This document shows positions 8,696-17,135 of a stretch of 57,961 bases of DNA, piece by piece (the first letter of the stretch is position 1; each line of letters opens with the position of its first letter). The position numbers and the translations under genes are program-made. Under the pieces are notes generated by a model. The model was given only the letters and a program-made list of their open reading frames with translations. It had not been told where the DNA came from and searched no databases. Source of the DNA: Lachnospiraceae bacterium (GTDB taxonomy: Bacteria > Bacillota > Clostridia > Lachnospirales > Lachnospiraceae); the NCBI GenBank assembly GCA_017399885.1, contig JAFQAU010000115.1:1-57961 (forward strand), written 5' to 3'.

Positions 8696-9394
8696 ATGAA
8701 AAATGAAGCTATAGTAAAGATTAACAAGATGGGAAAGGTTGGTCAGATTATTGCAAGGATTGTGAATATCTTTATGGTATTAGGCATGGTAGCAGTGATT
8801 GCAGCTATGATTTTCTTTATGGTAATACCAAAGGATTTAGTTACCTTTCAGATAAGTGGTATGGTAGACTTGTCTGTTAATATTGATAGTTTAGGACAAA
8901 AATTTACGGAAGAGAATAAGGAAGAAATACTTGAAGCGTTAGGTGTTGATGAAATTGGATTTAATGATGTGGAATATGGAATGCAAGATATTCAAGTGAC
9001 TGATGACGAGATTTTTGTAAAGACATCAGCAGAAAATATAAGCTTTCAATTAGGAGATTTGGTATTTCTTATGGCAGCAGTAGCAATTTCTATTCTAATG
9101 GTAGCTATAGTAATTTATTTTGCCCAAAGACTATGTAAGGCATTTCGTTATTGTGAATCACCATTTGAAGAGAAGGTTATTAAAAGCATGCAGCAGCTAG
9201 CCATATCGGTTATTCCGTGGGCGCTTGTATCTGCTATCTTGGATTCCTATATGACACATTTTTTTACGAAGGGAAGGGAGCTTTCGCTTCAGTTAGATTT
9301 TGGGAAAATTGTTATAGCATTGATAATTTTTGCATTAACTTATGTATTTAAGTATGGAGCAGTATTGCAGCAAGAGTCAGATGAAACTCTATAA
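8696..9394 (+). CDS. DUF2975 family membrane protein
   Basis: 232 residues from ATG 8696, which sits 7 nt after AGGAGGA (8683-8689); an upstream GTG at 8675 lacks a site. Hydrophobic segments lie near residues 20-45, 120-147, 166-185 and 200-220. Between the first two is an extracytoplasmic loop of about 75 residues rich in acidic residues. The pattern is that of DUF2975, which is almost always encoded next to a small YozG-type XRE regulator, as here (20 bp downstream). Function unknown. Likely co-transcribed from the promoter at 8528. Confidence 0.85.
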   Translation: MKNEAIVKINKMGKVGQIIARIVNIFMVLGMVAVIAAMIFFMVIPKDLVTFQISGMVDLSVNIDSLGQKFTEENKEEILEALGVDEIGFNDVEYGMQDIQVTDDEIFVKTSAENISFQLGDLVFLMAAVAISILMVAIVIYFAQRLCKAFRYCESPFEEKVIKSMQQLAISVIPWALVSAILDSYMTHFFTKGRELSLQLDFGKIVIALIIFALTYVFKYGAVLQQESDETL

Positions 9395-9414
9395 GAAAGA
9401 AGGAATGATAAAGT

Positions 9415-9633
9415 ATGGGAAAGATTATTTTACGATTGGACAGAGTTATGGCAGATCGAAAAATGAGCTTGAATGAGTTATCAGAACGAGTGGGAGTGTC
9501 AAACGTTAATTTATCAAAGATTAAAACGGGAAAAGTAAGTGCCATTCGTTTTTCAACGTTAGAATCCATTTGCGAAGTACTAGAGTGTCAACCAGGTGAT
9601 ATTTTAGAATATGCCAAAGAAGATGAAGGTTAA
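9415..9633 (+). CDS. YozG-family XRE transcriptional regulator
   Basis: 72-residue Cro/CI-type helix-turn-helix protein: LDRVMADRKMSLNELSERVG then VSNVNLSKIKTGKVSAIRF, ending with CEVLECQPGDILEY. This is the compact YozG form (DNA-binding domain only). It follows DUF2975 by 20 bp with AGAAGGAATG as ribosome site. Genetic linkage suggests it controls its own operon through the palindrome at 8560-8578. A terminator follows directly. Confidence 0.93.
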   Translation: MGKIILRLDRVMADRKMSLNELSERVGVSNVNLSKIKTGKVSAIRFSTLESICEVLECQPGDILEYAKEDEG

Positions 9634-9653
9634 TAGTATAGGTAGAAAGGTAA

Positions 9654-9687
9654 AAATAACAGTTTAGCTGGGGCTAAACTGTTATTT
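9654..9687. terminator. Palindromic terminator of the GTAACAGTTTAGCC family
   Basis: AAATAACAGTTTAGC (9654-9668) and GCTAAACTGTTATTT (9673-9687) are a perfect 15-bp inverted repeat with loop TGGG, followed by TTG. It ends the DUF2975/YozG operon and is a full copy of a palindrome that recurs elsewhere in the window. Confidence 0.85.
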
Positions 9688-9739
9688 TGTGCTCTATAGG
9701 AAAACCACTTTGTTCTTGAAATCTGTGCATCATCATCCA

Positions 9740-9768
9740 TTGACCAAAAAAAAAGAAATGTGTATAAT
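9740..9768 (+). promoter_or_regulatory. Promoter of the PseC-like gene
   Basis: TTGACC (9740-9745), 17-bp spacer of mainly A, TATAAT (9763-9768), about 75 bp before the ATG at 9845. Confidence 0.75.
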
Positions 9769-9844
9769 AAAGAGAAAGTTTTGTAACAGTTTAGGTAAGT
9801 GTGCGCATTTTATGAAAGAGTGAGAAAGGGAAAGGGAGAGTAAG

Positions 9845-10969
9845 ATGTATATACCATACGGAAGACAGTGGATTGATGAGGAAGATATAAAAGGTGTTGT
9901 GGATGTGTTGCGTTCGGATTATGTCACAACCGGACCTGCAGTTGTAGAATTTGAGAGAAAGGTTGCAGATTATGTAGGAGCAAAGTATGCAGTGGCTGTG
10001 TCTAATGGTACAGCAGCCTTACATATTGCTTGTTTGGCAGCAGGAATAGGGGAAGGGGATGAAGTTATCACGACACCAGTAACCTTTGCAGCATCTGCCA
10101 ATTGTGCATTATATTGTGGTGCAAAACCGGTTTTTGTAGATATTGATCCAGATACATATAATATAGATCCAAGGAAGATAGAGGATAAAATTACTACTTC
10201 TACAAAGGCTATTATTGCTGTCCATTTTACTGGTCAACCGTGTCAAATGGATGAAATACATGCTATTGGGAAAAAATACAATCTATTAGTAATTGAGGAT
10301 GCAGCTCACGGATTGGGAGCTGATTATAAGGGGAAAAAAGTAGGAAGTATGTCGGATATGACTACATTTAGCTTTCATCCAGTGAAACATATTACCACTG
10401 GAGAAGGTGGAATGGTGTTAACTAATAACAAAGATTTGTATGAGAAGTTGATATTATATAGAGGTCATGGAATTACAAGAGAAGAGGATTTAATGACTGA
10501 AAATCAAGGTGGATGGTATTACCAACAGCTTGCATTGGGATACAATTATAGGATTACAGATATTCAATGTGCTCTTGGAATTAGTCAAATGAATAAGTTG
10601 GATGATTTTGTAACAAGAAGAAGAAAAATTGCAAAACGTTATACGGAATCATTAAAGGATATAGAAGGATTAAAATTGCCTAAACAAGAGACAGGATGTA
10701 ATAATAGCTGGCATTTGTATGTTATTCAGATATTAAATAAAGATAGAAAAGAAGTTTTTGACGCTTTAAGAAGGAAAAATATTGGAGTAAATGTACATTA
10801 TATTCCAGTGTATAAGCATCCTTATTATCAAAATAATGGATATGCACATGTGCATTGTGAAAATGCTGAGAAGTATTATGAAAGGGCAATTAGTATTCCA
10901 ATGTATCCAGCGCTTACTGATGAAGAACAAGATTATGTAATTAGAAGTATAAAAGAAGTTTTAAGTTAG
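9845..10969 (+). CDS. pseC: PseC-like DegT/DnrJ/EryC1/StrS aminotransferase
   Basis: 374-residue PLP-dependent sugar aminotransferase. Full-length features: N-terminal MYIPYGRQWIDEEDI, GTAALHIACLAAGIGEGDEV, the EDAAHGLGA Asp loop (near 155-163) and the PLP lysine in SFHPVKHITTGEGG (Lys near 184). The overall wording is closest to PseC, the UDP-4-keto-6-deoxy-N-acetyl-altrosamine 4-transaminase of pseudaminic acid synthesis, which decorates flagellin or surface glycans. No PseB, PseF, PseG, PseH or PseI is nearby, so the sugar made here is uncertain. Single gene with its own promoter. Start follows AAGGGAGAG. Confidence 0.85.
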   Translation: MYIPYGRQWIDEEDIKGVVDVLRSDYVTTGPAVVEFERKVADYVGAKYAVAVSNGTAALHIACLAAGIGEGDEVITTPVTFAASANCALYCGAKPVFVDIDPDTYNIDPRKIEDKITTSTKAIIAVHFTGQPCQMDEIHAIGKKYNLLVIEDAAHGLGADYKGKKVGSMSDMTTFSFHPVKHITTGEGGMVLTNNKDLYEKLILYRGHGITREEDLMTENQGGWYYQQLALGYNYRITDIQCALGISQMNKLDDFVTRRRKIAKRYTESLKDIEGLKLPKQETGCNNSWHLYVIQILNKDRKEVFDALRRKNIGVNVHYIPVYKHPYYQNNGYAHVHCENAEKYYERAISIPMYPALTDEEQDYVIRSIKEVLS

Positions 10970-11112
10970 TGTTTATAACATGGGATAATGCTTTCTGAGC
11001 ATGTTGGTAAAGTACAAGGTTTGCTTATAAGTGTGTTCTTTTAACATAAAAAAACACAATATATAATAGCTAAAAAATAAATTCCAGGAAAAGAAAAGGA
11101 GCGACAACTATT

Positions 11113-12588
11113 ATGAAAATAGGTTTCGATAATGAAAAATACTTAAAAATACAGTCTGAACATATTATGAAGAGAATTGATAAATTTGGCCATAAGCTGT
11201 ATATGGAATTTGGAGGGAAGTTATTTGATGATTATCATGCTTCTCGTGTTTTACCAGGGTTTGCTCCTGATAGTAAATTAAAAATGTTGTTACAATTATC
11301 AGATATAGCAGAGGTGGTAATTGTAATTGGAGCAGATGCCATAGAGCTTAATAAAAAACGTGAAGATTTAGGAATTACTTATGATAAAGACGTATTGCGT
11401 TTAATAGAAGAGTATAGAAGTTGTGGATTGTATGTTGGAAGTGTTGTTGTTACCATGTATGCAGGACAGCCTGCGGCGGATGCTTTTCGGGATAAATTAG
11501 AGAAAAAGGGGATTAAAGTTTACAGACATTATAAAATTGAAGGATATCCAACTAATGTATCACACATTGTCAGCGATGGAGGATTTGGAAAGAACGATTA
11601 CATAGAGACTAAGCATCCACTGGTTGTGATCACTGCACCTGGGCCTGGAAGTGGAAAAATGGCTACTTGTCTTTCACAGCTGTATCATGAAAATAAACGT
11701 GGGATAAAGGCGGGGTATGCTAAGTTTGAAACTTTCCCAATATGGAATATTCCATTAAAGCATCCTGTAAACTTAGCTTATGAAGCTGCTACTGCAGATT
11801 TAAATGATCTAAATATGATTGACCCATTCCATTTAGAAGCATATGGAGAAACTACAGTTAATTATAATCGGGATATAGAGATTTTCCCAGTATTAAATGC
11901 GGTATTTGAGGAAATTTATGGAGAAAATCCCTATAAATCACCCACAGATATGGGAGTAAATATGGCAGGAAACTGTATTTTTGATGATGAAGCAGTTTCA
12001 GAAGCGTCAAGAATGGAAATTATTCGAAGATATTATAAGGCCCTTAATGCTATGGCACAGGGAGAGAATGTGGAAAATGAGATATATAAATTGGAGCTTT
12101 TGTTAAAGCAAGCAAAGATTACCACAGATAGAAGAAAAGTTACTGTAGCGGCAAAGGAGCGAGCAGAGAAATTAGGTGTGCCTACAGCAGCAATTGAGTT
12201 AGCAGATGGAACCATTATTACGTCAAAAACTAGCGAACTACTTGGAGCGTCTTCAGCATTAATATTAAATGCCTTAAAATACTTAGGTGGAATAGAAGAG
12301 GATGTACATTTAATTGCTCCCAATGCGTTTGAGCCAATACAGGATTTAAAGACCAATTATTTAGGTTCTAAAAATCCAAGATTGCATACGGATGAGGTAT
12401 TAATTGCTTTGGCGTTGTCCGCTTTGGAGGATGAAAATGCAAGAATAGCAATGGAACAGTTGCCGAAGCTTTCAGGGTGTCCGGTACATACATCGGATAT
12501 GTTATCTGATGTGGATATAAAAGCATTTAAAAAGTTAAATGTAGATTTAACCAGTGAACCAATATATACGAATGGAGAAAATCACTAG
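11113..12588 (+). CDS. DUF1846 domain-containing protein
   Basis: 491-residue protein matching DUF1846 end to end: N-terminal IGFDNEKYLKIQSEHI, the middle APGPGSGKMATCLSQLYHE (about residues 175-193), which looks like a nucleotide-binding loop, and the C-terminal HTDEVLIALALSALEDENAR. Family members are conserved in Firmicutes; structures exist but no reaction is settled. Ribosome site AAAAGGAG at 11095-11102. It stands between pseC and the TtcA-like gene with 143 and 46 bp gaps, and may be co-transcribed with the latter. Confidence 0.92.
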   Translation: MKIGFDNEKYLKIQSEHIMKRIDKFGHKLYMEFGGKLFDDYHASRVLPGFAPDSKLKMLLQLSDIAEVVIVIGADAIELNKKREDLGITYDKDVLRLIEEYRSCGLYVGSVVVTMYAGQPAADAFRDKLEKKGIKVYRHYKIEGYPTNVSHIVSDGGFGKNDYIETKHPLVVITAPGPGSGKMATCLSQLYHENKRGIKAGYAKFETFPIWNIPLKHPVNLAYEAATADLNDLNMIDPFHLEAYGETTVNYNRDIEIFPVLNAVFEEIYGENPYKSPTDMGVNMAGNCIFDDEAVSEASRMEIIRRYYKALNAMAQGENVENEIYKLELLLKQAKITTDRRKVTVAAKERAEKLGVPTAAIELADGTIITSKTSELLGASSALILNALKYLGGIEEDVHLIAPNAFEPIQDLKTNYLGSKNPRLHTDEVLIALALSALEDENARIAMEQLPKLSGCPVHTSDMLSDVDIKAFKKLNVDLTSEPIYTNGENH

Positions 12589-12634
12589 AGTCCACTTTGT
12601 TCTATAATAATTTGTGAGAGGATATATAGTATAT

Positions 12635-13474
12635 ATGGAAATGGAACGTTGTAAGGAAATAGAAAGAAGTATTATAAAAAGATATCGAAAATCAATTTGG
12701 AGACCATTCATTAAAGGGATTCAGGAATACCAGATGATAAAAGAAGGAGATAAAATTGCTGTATGTATTTCTGGTGGAAAGGACTCCATGCTACTTGCAA
12801 AATTATTGCAAGAACTACAAAGACATGGACAAATGAATTTTGAACTTAAATTTTTATCTATGAATCCCGGATATAGCAAAAAAAATAAGGAAAAATTAAT
12901 CAGTAATGCAGAACTTTTAAATATTCCATTGCATATGTTTGATACACAAATCTTTGATATTGTAAAGGATGTAGAAGAAAATCCATGTTATTTATGTGCT
13001 AGAATGCGAAGAGGGCATTTGTATAAAAATGCACAGGAATTAGGATGTAATAAGATAGCCTTAGGACATCATTTTGATGATGTAATTGAAACGATTTTAA
13101 TGGGTATGATGTATGGTGGGCAGATGCAAACTATGATGCCAAAATTACACAGTACAAATTTTAAGGGAATGGAATTAATTCGCCCAATGTATTTAATAAA
13201 GGAAGCAGACATTATTACATGGAAGAATTACAATCAATTAGAATTTCTACAATGTGCATGTAGATTTACAGAGAATATATCTAAAAGTGGAGATGGAGTT
13301 GGGGAATCCAAACGACAGGAAATGAAAGAATGGATTAAACAAATGCGTGCTACTAGTGATGTGATAGACAGAAATATCTTTAGGAGTGTGCATGATGTAA
13401 ATTTAGATACACTAATTGGGTACCATAATACAAAGATGAGCTATAATTTTTTGGATGATTATGATGAAAGATAA
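12635..13474 (+). CDS. TtcA-like tRNA thiolation PP-loop protein
   Basis: 279 residues. The PP-loop ATP pyrophosphatase motif SGGKDSMLLAKLL (about residues 48-60) adenylates the tRNA base; the CYLCARMRRG pair of cysteines near 121-131 and a later CACR motif (about 208-211) match the Fe-S ligands of the TtcA/TtuA group, which make 2-thiocytidine or related thiolated bases. GHHFDDVIET (near 146-155) is the conserved second motif. ATG 12635 is preferred over GTG 12614 because GAGAGGA lies upstream only of the former. Which tRNA position is modified cannot be told. Confidence 0.88.
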   Translation: MEMERCKEIERSIIKRYRKSIWRPFIKGIQEYQMIKEGDKIAVCISGGKDSMLLAKLLQELQRHGQMNFELKFLSMNPGYSKKNKEKLISNAELLNIPLHMFDTQIFDIVKDVEENPCYLCARMRRGHLYKNAQELGCNKIALGHHFDDVIETILMGMMYGGQMQTMMPKLHSTNFKGMELIRPMYLIKEADIITWKNYNQLEFLQCACRFTENISKSGDGVGESKRQEMKEWIKQMRATSDVIDRNIFRSVHDVNLDTLIGYHNTKMSYNFLDDYDER

Positions 13475-13529
13475 GAAGTTATATAGGTTGGATCGTCACC
13501 CTTTCATTAAGCCTTTCGGGAATTTTTAA

Positions 13530-13558
13530 TTGACTTTTAGGGTGGAATAGCATATAAT
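13530..13558 (+). promoter_or_regulatory. Promoter of the T-box/aspS transcript
   Basis: TTGACT (13530-13535), 17-bp spacer, TATAAT (13553-13558), immediately before the T-box stem I. Confidence 0.8.
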
Positions 13559-13565
13559 TTTAAGC

Positions 13566-13823
13566 AAATAGGCTTTGACGAAGAGAAGTAGTACAAATTA
13601 TCGTTTCCAGTGAGTAGAGGATGGTGAGAACTCTATAAAGTGAATTTGTGTGAATAACACTTCCGAGCTGCAATCTGAACATGCAATTTAGTAGGTGCGC
13701 CGTGTGGTTGTGCGTTAGACAACTGGGTTTCAAACCAAGAGAGTGACTGTGATACAGTAATTTCGGGTGGTACCGCGGACATAGATAAGTTCGCCCTGAA
13801 CGTAATAGTTTAGGGCGTTTTTT
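13566..13823 (+). promoter_or_regulatory. T-box leader (tRNA-sensing riboswitch) of aspS
   Basis: Classical T-box. Stem I opens with GACGAAGAGAAGTAGTA (13577-13593, including the AGUA side of the specifier-loop E motif), has an AGAGGATGGTGAGAACTCT distal hairpin (13617-13635), and the specifier strand follows ACAAATT/AATTTGT pairing. There the conserved GAA (13652-13654) is followed by T-AAC-A, so AAC (Asn) at 13656-13658 is my best reading of the specifier; I see no GAC/GAT (Asp) there. The T-box core GGGTGGTACCGCGG is at 13765-13778. The terminator stem CGCCCTGAAC/GTTTAGGGCG with T run is at 13792-13823. Uncharged tRNA should favour the antiterminator and raise aspS expression. Confidence 0.95.
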
Positions 13824-13834
13824 AGTTTATAGGG

Positions 13835-14156
13835 TTAGAGTGTCAAAAGCACATAACCTAAATTGCACTTGTCAAATTGCACACCAATAAGATAATAATT
13901 TGCAGATGGTGTCCGTGCCAGACAAACGCAAGCAGACGATAGAAGATTTTCGCCCAATTTTGTGAGTAAGCGCAAATGTTGGAGCACTGTTTGAGCGTAG
14001 CGAGTTTGCGGAAACATTTGCTAATAGGCGACGGAGCAAAATGGGCGAAATCGACGTGTCTGTGGTGCTTGGCTGACACGGACACGTCTACAAATCGTAG
14101 CCTTAAATTGTGCAATTTGACAAGTGCTAAAAAAATACAAGCTTTTGACACCCTAA
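13835..14156. mobile_element. 322-bp inverted-repeat (MITE-like) element between T-box and aspS
   Basis: Ends are inverted: TTAGAGTGTCAAAAGC (13835-13850) against GCTTTTGACACCCTAA (14141-14156), one mismatch. A second perfect 19-bp pair lies inside: 13865-13883 against 14109-14127. Further inverted similarity runs inward (CGCCCAATTTTG against CAAAATGGGCG, GTGTCCGTG against CACGGACAC) to a central pair GCAAATGTT (13972-13980)/AACATTTGC (14013-14021). The RNA could fold into one long hairpin. It encodes no protein. It has higher GC than its flanks. No clear target duplication was seen. Confidence 0.75.
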
Positions 14157-14215
14157 TCATTATATGGCTAAATTGTTGGAAGGTAACAAATATAGAGGTA
14201 AAGAGGAGAAAGAAG

Positions 14216-15973
14216 ATGGAAACAAATACAAATAACAAATACCGTAATCGTATGTTAAATCAAATTAGTGAGGCTGATGTTAATGCTACTTTAAAGGTTG
14301 CAGGCTGGGTAGAAAATATTCGTGACCATGGAGGAGTATCTTTTATTGACCTTAGAGATATGTATGGTGTATTGCAGGTAGTTATGCGTGATGCATCCTT
14401 ATTAGAGGGAATCAATAAGGAAGATTGTATTTCTATTGAAGGTATTATTGAGCATAGAGACGAGGAAACATATAATCCTAAGATTCCAACAGGTACAATA
14501 GAGTTGGATGCCAAAAGTGTAGAAATTCTTGGAAAGGTATATACACAACTTCCTTTTGAAGTAATGACAAGTAAGGAAATTCGTGAAGACCTACGTTTGA
14601 AATATCGTTATTTAGATCTAAGAAATAAGAAAGTAAAAGATAATATTGTTTTTCGTTCAAATGTCATTGCTTTCTTAAGAGAAAAGATGACAGAGATGGG
14701 ATTTATGGAAATTCAAACCCCTATTTTGTGCGCTTCTTCACCAGAGGGTGCAAGAGATTATATTGTACCATCTCGTAAATTCAAGGGAAAATTTTATGCA
14801 TTACCACAAGCACCACAGCAGTACAAACAGTTATTAATGGTGTCAGGATTTGATAAATATTTCCAAATTGCACCTTGTTTCAGAGATGAGGATGCAAGAG
14901 CAGATCGTTCACCAGGAGAATTTTATCAGTTGGATTTTGAAATGAGTTTTGCAACACAGGAAGATGTGTTCCGTGTAGGTGAAGCAGTGCTTACTGCAAC
15001 ATTTGAGAAGTTTGCACCAGAAGGAGCTACTGTAACACAGGCGCCATATCCGGTAATTAGTTATAAGCAGGCTATGTTGGAATTTGGTTCAGATAAACCG
15101 GATTTGCGTAATCCATTACGTATTATTGATGTAACTGACTTTTTCCAGAGATGTACCTTTAAACCATTTCATAAAAAGACTGTGCGTGCAATTAAGGTAC
15201 ATGCAGATATGTCAAAAGGATTCCATGAAAAACTATTAAAGTTTGCACAATCTATCGGAATGGGTGGATTAGGATATTTGGAAGTAAAAGAAGATATGTC
15301 TTATAAGGGACCGATTGATAAGTTTATTCCAGATGATATGAAAACAGAGATCAAGGAATTAGCAGGTTTAGAGATTGGAGATACTATTTTCTTTATTGCA
15401 GATACAGAAAAGAAGGCTACAAATTATGCAGGACAGCTTCGTAACGAATTAGGAGCACGTCTTGACTTAATTGAAAAGAATGCATATCGTTTCTGTTTTG
15501 TAAACGATTTCCCAATGTATGAGTATGATGAGGATGAGAAGAAGATTATCTTTACACATAACCCATTTTCTATGCCACAGGGAGGATTAGATGCATTGGA
15601 GAATAAGGATCCAGAAGAAATTTTAGCATATCAGTATGATATTGTTTGTAATGGTGTGGAGTTATCTTCAGGAGCCGTTCGTAATCACGATCTTTCTATT
15701 ATGGTAAAAGCTTTTGAAATTGCAGGATATTCAGAAGAAGATTTAAAAGAAAAATTTGGTGCATTATACAATGCATTTCAGTTTGGAGCACCACCACATG
15801 CAGGTATGGCACCAGGTGTAGACCGTATGATTATGTTGCTTCGTAACGAGGAAAATATTCGTGAAATCATTCCGTTCCCGATGAATGGAAATGCACAGGA
15901 TTTAATGTGTGGAGCACCGGGAGAAGTAACAGAAATGCAGCTTCGTGAAACACATATTAAGGTTCGTCAGTAA
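14216..15973 (+). CDS. aspS: Aspartate-tRNA ligase
   Basis: 585-residue class II aminoacyl-tRNA synthetase, normal for the bacterial AspRS (about 590). N-terminal OB-fold anticodon domain (residues about 1-110; VAGWVENIRDHGGVSFIDLRD), motif 1 near 150 (FLREKMTEMGFMEIQTPIL), motif 2 FRDEDARADR (about 220-229), the GAD insertion (about 290-410), and motif 3 GVDRMIMLL (about 535-543). ATG 14216 has AGAGGAG (14202-14208) seven bases upstream; the longer open frame to 13976 only reads through the repeat element. If the T-box specifier is Asn, the enzyme may be non-discriminating and also make Asp-tRNA(Asn) for amidation. It overlaps the next gene by one base. Confidence 0.97.
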   Translation: METNTNNKYRNRMLNQISEADVNATLKVAGWVENIRDHGGVSFIDLRDMYGVLQVVMRDASLLEGINKEDCISIEGIIEHRDEETYNPKIPTGTIELDAKSVEILGKVYTQLPFEVMTSKEIREDLRLKYRYLDLRNKKVKDNIVFRSNVIAFLREKMTEMGFMEIQTPILCASSPEGARDYIVPSRKFKGKFYALPQAPQQYKQLLMVSGFDKYFQIAPCFRDEDARADRSPGEFYQLDFEMSFATQEDVFRVGEAVLTATFEKFAPEGATVTQAPYPVISYKQAMLEFGSDKPDLRNPLRIIDVTDFFQRCTFKPFHKKTVRAIKVHADMSKGFHEKLLKFAQSIGMGGLGYLEVKEDMSYKGPIDKFIPDDMKTEIKELAGLEIGDTIFFIADTEKKATNYAGQLRNELGARLDLIEKNAYRFCFVNDFPMYEYDEDEKKIIFTHNPFSMPQGGLDALENKDPEEILAYQYDIVCNGVELSSGAVRNHDLSIMVKAFEIAGYSEEDLKEKFGALYNAFQFGAPPHAGMAPGVDRMIMLLRNEENIREIIPFPMNGNAQDLMCGAPGEVTEMQLRETHIKVRQ

Positions 15974-16890
15974 TGCGATTATACTTTGCCCCTATGGAGG
16001 GGATAACCACCTATATTTATAGAAATCTACATCATGAATATTACAAAGGCGTAGACAAATACTTTACGCCTTTTGTATCTCCTACTATGCATGGATGCTT
16101 TACACCCCGGGAGAAGAAGGATGTGATTCCAAATAACAATAAGAATATACCTATTGTCCCGCAAATATTAACCAATCGGGTAGATTATTTTTTAGACACA
16201 GCAAAGCAATTATATGAATATGGATATGATGAAGTAAATTTAAATCTTGGTTGCCCGTCTAATACGGTTGTAAGCAAGTGTAAAGGATCGGGTTTTTTGA
16301 GTGAGACCTATGCTTTAGAGAAATTCTTAGATGGGATTTTCTCAGGGACAGAGAAAAAGATTTCTATTAAAACGAGAATTGGAAGATATGGAGAAGAAGA
16401 ATTTAAAGAACTTCTAACCATATTTAATCACTATCCCATAGAAGAATTAATTATACATCCAAGAGTACAGCAGGATTATTATAAGAATCCTATTCATATG
16501 CATGTGTTCTTGGAAGCGATGGAGAAAAGTAAGAATCCAGTCTGCTATAACGGCGAAATAAATACAATAGAAGATTATGAAAACCTTAAAAAATCATGCC
16601 CTAATCTGCAAGCAATAATGATTGGAAGAGGTGCTGTAGGGAATCCTGCAATATTTAGTGAAATACTTACAGGAGAGGGCTTTGAAAAGAAAATATTCAA
16701 GGAGTTTCATGAACAGTTGTATGAGACATACGTAGAGGCTTTAGGAAATAATGCATTGTATAAAATGAAGGAATTGTGGATATACATGGGAAGATTATTC
16801 CCAGATGGGGATAGTTATCTAAAAAAGATAAAAAAATCTCAGAAAAATAAAGATTATGAAAAATGGGTACAACAGCTATTAGAATTTTAG
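15973..16890 (+). CDS. tRNA-dihydrouridine synthase
   Basis: 305-residue FMN-dependent enzyme reducing uridine in tRNA. N-terminal YFAPMEGITTYIYR contains the flavin-binding PMEG motif; LNLGCPSNTVVSKCKGSGFL (split: NLGCPSNTVV, KCKGSGFL) carries the catalytic Cys (about residue 100); IKTRIG and MIGRGAVGNPAIF near the C-terminal half bind FMN phosphate. Its ATG overlaps the aspS stop (TAATG), so it is translationally coupled to aspS. The exact tRNA position is not evident. Confidence 0.93.
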   Translation: MRLYFAPMEGITTYIYRNLHHEYYKGVDKYFTPFVSPTMHGCFTPREKKDVIPNNNKNIPIVPQILTNRVDYFLDTAKQLYEYGYDEVNLNLGCPSNTVVSKCKGSGFLSETYALEKFLDGIFSGTEKKISIKTRIGRYGEEEFKELLTIFNHYPIEELIIHPRVQQDYYKNPIHMHVFLEAMEKSKNPVCYNGEINTIEDYENLKKSCPNLQAIMIGRGAVGNPAIFSEILTGEGFEKKIFKEFHEQLYETYVEALGNNALYKMKELWIYMGRLFPDGDSYLKKIKKSQKNKDYEKWVQQLLEF

Positions 16891-17013
16891 CACGAAACAC
16901 GTAGTAACAGGTTGTTTCTACTGGTTGAACCAATAGAACCCTTTTAAAAAACAGTAAAATTAACGAAATGACAATGTTAGTTTTATTGTTACTGAAAATG
17001 AAATAAAAACAGA

Positions 17014-17069
17014 AGTAAAAAAGTGTACAAGCTTATTCGCTTATCAGGCGACTTGTCCACTTTTTTACT
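17014..17069. terminator. Bidirectional terminator between convergent genes
   Basis: AGTAAAAAAGTG/CACTTTTTTACT plus TACAAGC/GCGACTTGT form a long stem with A/T tracts on both sides, serving the dus gene and the minus-strand XRE gene. Confidence 0.85.
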
Positions 17070-17070
17070 T

Positions 17071-17091
17071 TATAGGAAAGTTTGTTCTATA
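17071..17091. repeat. Post-terminator hairpin (TATAGGA..TCCTATA family), copy 1
   Basis: TATAGGAAAGTTTGTTCTATA, immediately after the terminator T run. Same position and near-same sequence as copies at 23784, 28582 and 39774. Confidence 0.65.
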
Positions 17092-17135
17092 GCATAAAAA
17101 AATTCTGCAGCATGTGTATGAAATGTTTAAAAATA

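Noticed and set aside
9707..9718. CCACTTTGTTCT strings at 7099-7110 (minus), 9707 and 12592 as a separate repeat family
   Set aside because: Too short and variable; probably degenerate relatives of the post-terminator hairpin.
13976..14215. 80-residue N-terminal extension of AspRS
   Set aside because: It reads through the inverted-repeat element; the true start has a strong ribosome site at 14203-14208 and the normal AspRS N-terminus.
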